A program made the position numbers and the translations under genes. Positions 62,276 to 64,000 of a DNA stretch of 64,000 nt are shown here, piece after piece. This DNA is from Acanthochlamys bracteata (lineage: Eukaryota > Streptophyta > Magnoliopsida > Pandanales > Velloziaceae), in the NCBI GenBank assembly GCA_019914995.1, contig CM034127.1, positions 4,774,001-4,838,000 of the forward strand. The letters run 5' to 3'. The notes below the pieces were generated by a model that worked only from the letters and a program-made list of their open reading frames with translations, was not told the DNA's origin and did not search any database. Within the stretch, counting starts at the first letter, position 1. Each line of letters begins with the position of its first letter.

Positions 62276-63117
62276 TCAATTACGATTTTTACGGTCCGGC
62301 TCTGACAACAATAAGCATGCGTTGATTGAAAATGGGAATGATTAGCTAACATGCATTAGCAAACTACTTTAATTGATCATGCATTGAGAAATAGTCGGAA
62401 GACTTTTTATTCATTTCCAACTTAAAAAAACAAACAATAGAGTATCTTCTTACACATATTCAAAAGCCACTCATGAGATCATTTGGGATTGCTTTTCCCT
62501 TCTTCTTTTTCTAATTTATATTTTTTAATAAATTTTTCCAAGATAAAAAAATACATGCCATGGATTCTCAAGATCAACTTGCATATCTCAAATTGATTTC
62601 CTTAATACCTAACCAAATGCAACAGCAGAAGAACAATAATTTTCTATACACTACAGCTTGAAATAACCATTTCACATCCTATAAACATTGAACAAATCAA
62701 TGAAGATGCAATAAGCTTCATAAACTTTTCCTAGTATTTACCTTTTTACAATGGTATAAACAGACGTGGAGATAAGGTGTGCATACATGCAGTAGCATGC
62801 CAGCAGTGTAATGAAGGGCACAAAGCCAACAAGGGTATCACTCAAGAGGGTTTACAATCCATTCAACTTAAATTTCAATGGAGAAAACGGAAAGATCCAC
62901 ATTTAAGCAATGAAATGAAGGGGAGAAATAGGTAAACATTTTTTTTTTCTTGTTCTTTCAAATCTTTCTGCCCTGCCCTCTCTACTGCCAATCCTACCAA
63001 CTCTCTCTGAACTAACAAAACCCTGTTCTCCCTTCGATCAACTGCCCAAAAAAATAGTACAGGGGGAAAAAGGCACCAAGAAACAAAACAACATCATAAT
63101 GTTCTTAGAAAAGAGAT

Positions 63118-63910
63118 TCATCTCATGATGAGATCGCTGATCCTGGAAACGTCAGATTGCCTCACCGGCTTCACAAGAAAGTCTTCAGCTCCTTCTTCCA
63201 AACACCTTTAATATACATGTAGTAAAGAGATCTTTTAACAAGAGAAAAATTTCTTTACAAGCGAACGGAGATGAAACGCAACGTAATGTATATACCTGCT
63301 GATTCTTGTGGGTACATTTTCAGAAGACATGATAACTACTGGTATTTTGCTCAGCTTAGATGAACCCTGCAATTTTATTCAAACACATTCTGTAAGAAAC
63401 TTCTAACAACAACAATAATAAAGAAGAGAAAATGGGAAAATTTTGGTTCAAATTATTTGGAACCTTGACTTGCTTGAGGAGCTCATATCCCGTCATCTCC
63501 GGCATCCAGTAATCTGTGATGATCATGTTGACGTCCGGCTCCTGTATTTAAAAAGATTTCAACTTCGTTTAGTTTCAAGGGCGAAGACGAACTGTTCTTC
63601 AATTTCAGTATTGAAGAATAGAAAAGATTGAAGACAAAGAACGTACAGAAGTGCCCAACAACTCTAATGCTCTCTTGCCACTGTCCACTGCAGTCACTGC
63701 AAAAAAAATAAAAGCAATTTTCAGCAACCATGTGTGGAGTTTTTGAGAAGAGAAAAAAAAAAAAAAAAGAAGAAGAAAGTAAATAGGACCTCTGCATTTG
63801 GAGTTCTTGAGAAGAGAAGCAATGAGAGCTCTGTCAACGGAGCTATCGTCAACAGCGAGCACATGTGGTTGCTCTTCTCCTGCAGTTCTCTTCTTCCCTA
63901 ATCCTGACAT
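63118..63910 (-). CDS. Type-A two-component response regulator (receiver only)
   Basis: Cytokinin-pathway response regulator: accepts phosphate from histidine phosphotransfer proteins and damps the signal. Minus-strand exons: 63790-63910, 63647-63696, 63464-63541, 63296-63366, 63118-63205; all GT-AG, 135 residues. The start at 63910 gives MSGLGKKR. The receiver domain runs from about 15 to the end: acidic pair D21/D22 ([12 protein letters not shown]), phosphoacceptor D67 ([16 protein letters not shown]), S97/S98 ([10 protein letters not shown]) and K119 (DFLVKPVR). The protein stops at SDLIMR with no C-terminal extension, shorter than most type-A members (commonly over 150 residues), and the loop between the second helix and the third strand is very short (LGTS then EPDVN). 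No DNA-binding (GARP) domain, so not type B. Which ARR is orthologous was not settled. Confidence 0.9.
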
Positions 63911-64000
63911 TCTTCACTCTAATATATTTATATAATATCTCCAACGACACAACCGAAAACGATCAGAAGATCGAAGAAAAATGAAGAACTGAAAAGATCG
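63911..64000 (-). promoter_or_regulatory. 5' leader of the response regulator
   Basis: Partial upstream region cut by the window edge. It holds a TATATAAATA-like sequence only about 20 bp before the ATG (near 63921-63933), too close for a normal TATA box unless the leader is extremely short, so it is probably part of the 5' UTR. Confidence 0.3.

Larger units (their letters stand above)
60072..63117. other. Intergenic region rich in repeats
   Basis: Contains the 3' UTR of the RETICULATA-related gene, an ATCGAATCGAATCGAATAG run near 60740, two adjacent repeat elements (61198-61598, 61690-62275), then about 800 bp up to the response-regulator stop that probably includes its 3' UTR. No gene recognised. 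Confidence 0.5.

Noticed and set aside
1-64000. A novel multi-gene system or gene cluster
   Set aside because: All supported genes belong to known, functionally separate families with independent transcription units; only the STR8/RETICULATA-related pair suggests linked regulation.

Overview
The window is nuclear DNA of a flowering plant, most likely a eudicot. Coding regions are split by many GT-AG introns, intergenic DNA is very AT-rich and full of small transposon relics, and every recognisable protein belongs to a plant or general eukaryotic family. There are no operons, bacterial ribosome-binding sites or CRISPR arrays. Gene models were built by hand from splice-site consensus, reading-frame continuity and family resemblance. 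Transcript ends are not known.

Layout. (1) 263-1445 (-): P-class PPR protein with a one-base frameshift near its 3' end. (2) 3091-8248 (+): eight-exon splicing-factor-1-like KH protein with a long proline-rich tail. (3) 8640-9235 (-): 5'-truncated strictosidine-synthase-like pseudogene. (4) 10423-12242 (-): kinase-interacting (KIP1/NET-like) NAB coiled-coil protein. (5) 15148-30113 (+): 17-exon, about 1,861-residue B-block-binding subunit of TFIIIC. (6) 32124-33893 (+): intronless PPR protein resembling Arabidopsis At1g09820. (7) 35177-46020 (+): 19-exon ARF-GAP with BAR, PH and ankyrin domains (AGD2/AGD4 type). (8) 49586-55607 (-): eight-exon STR8-type rhodanese protein, a plastid relative of bacterial TrhO. 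(9) 55812-60071 (+): seven-exon RETICULATA-related chloroplast protein, divergent from STR8 across only 204 bp. (10) 63118-63910 (-): five-exon short type-A response regulator of cytokinin signalling.

Repeats. Introns and spacers hold a hAT-like non-autonomous element with a perfect 8-bp target duplication (57855-58408) and relatives at 31019-31856 and 61198-61598. There are also two diverged copies of a separate AT-rich repeat (13.74-14.34 kb and 61.69-62.28 kb), several MITE-like elements, a tRNA-derived SINE with a 9-bp target duplication (54150-54273), a Copia polypurine-tract/LTR junction (46134-46430) and local tandem duplications.

The genes are housekeeping or organelle/signalling genes acting in separate processes: RNA splicing, Pol III transcription, organelle RNA metabolism, vesicle traffic, plastid function and hormone signalling. 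Only STR8 and the RETICULATA-related gene are arranged so that shared regulation is plausible; both products appear to be plastid-targeted. I found no gene cluster that looks like a new multi-gene system. The more unusual items are the frameshifted PPR gene, the strictosidine-synthase-like relic with a GC-AG intron, the non-consensus KH loop of the SF1-like protein, the tandem acceptor sites in the TFIIIC gene, and the repeat families.
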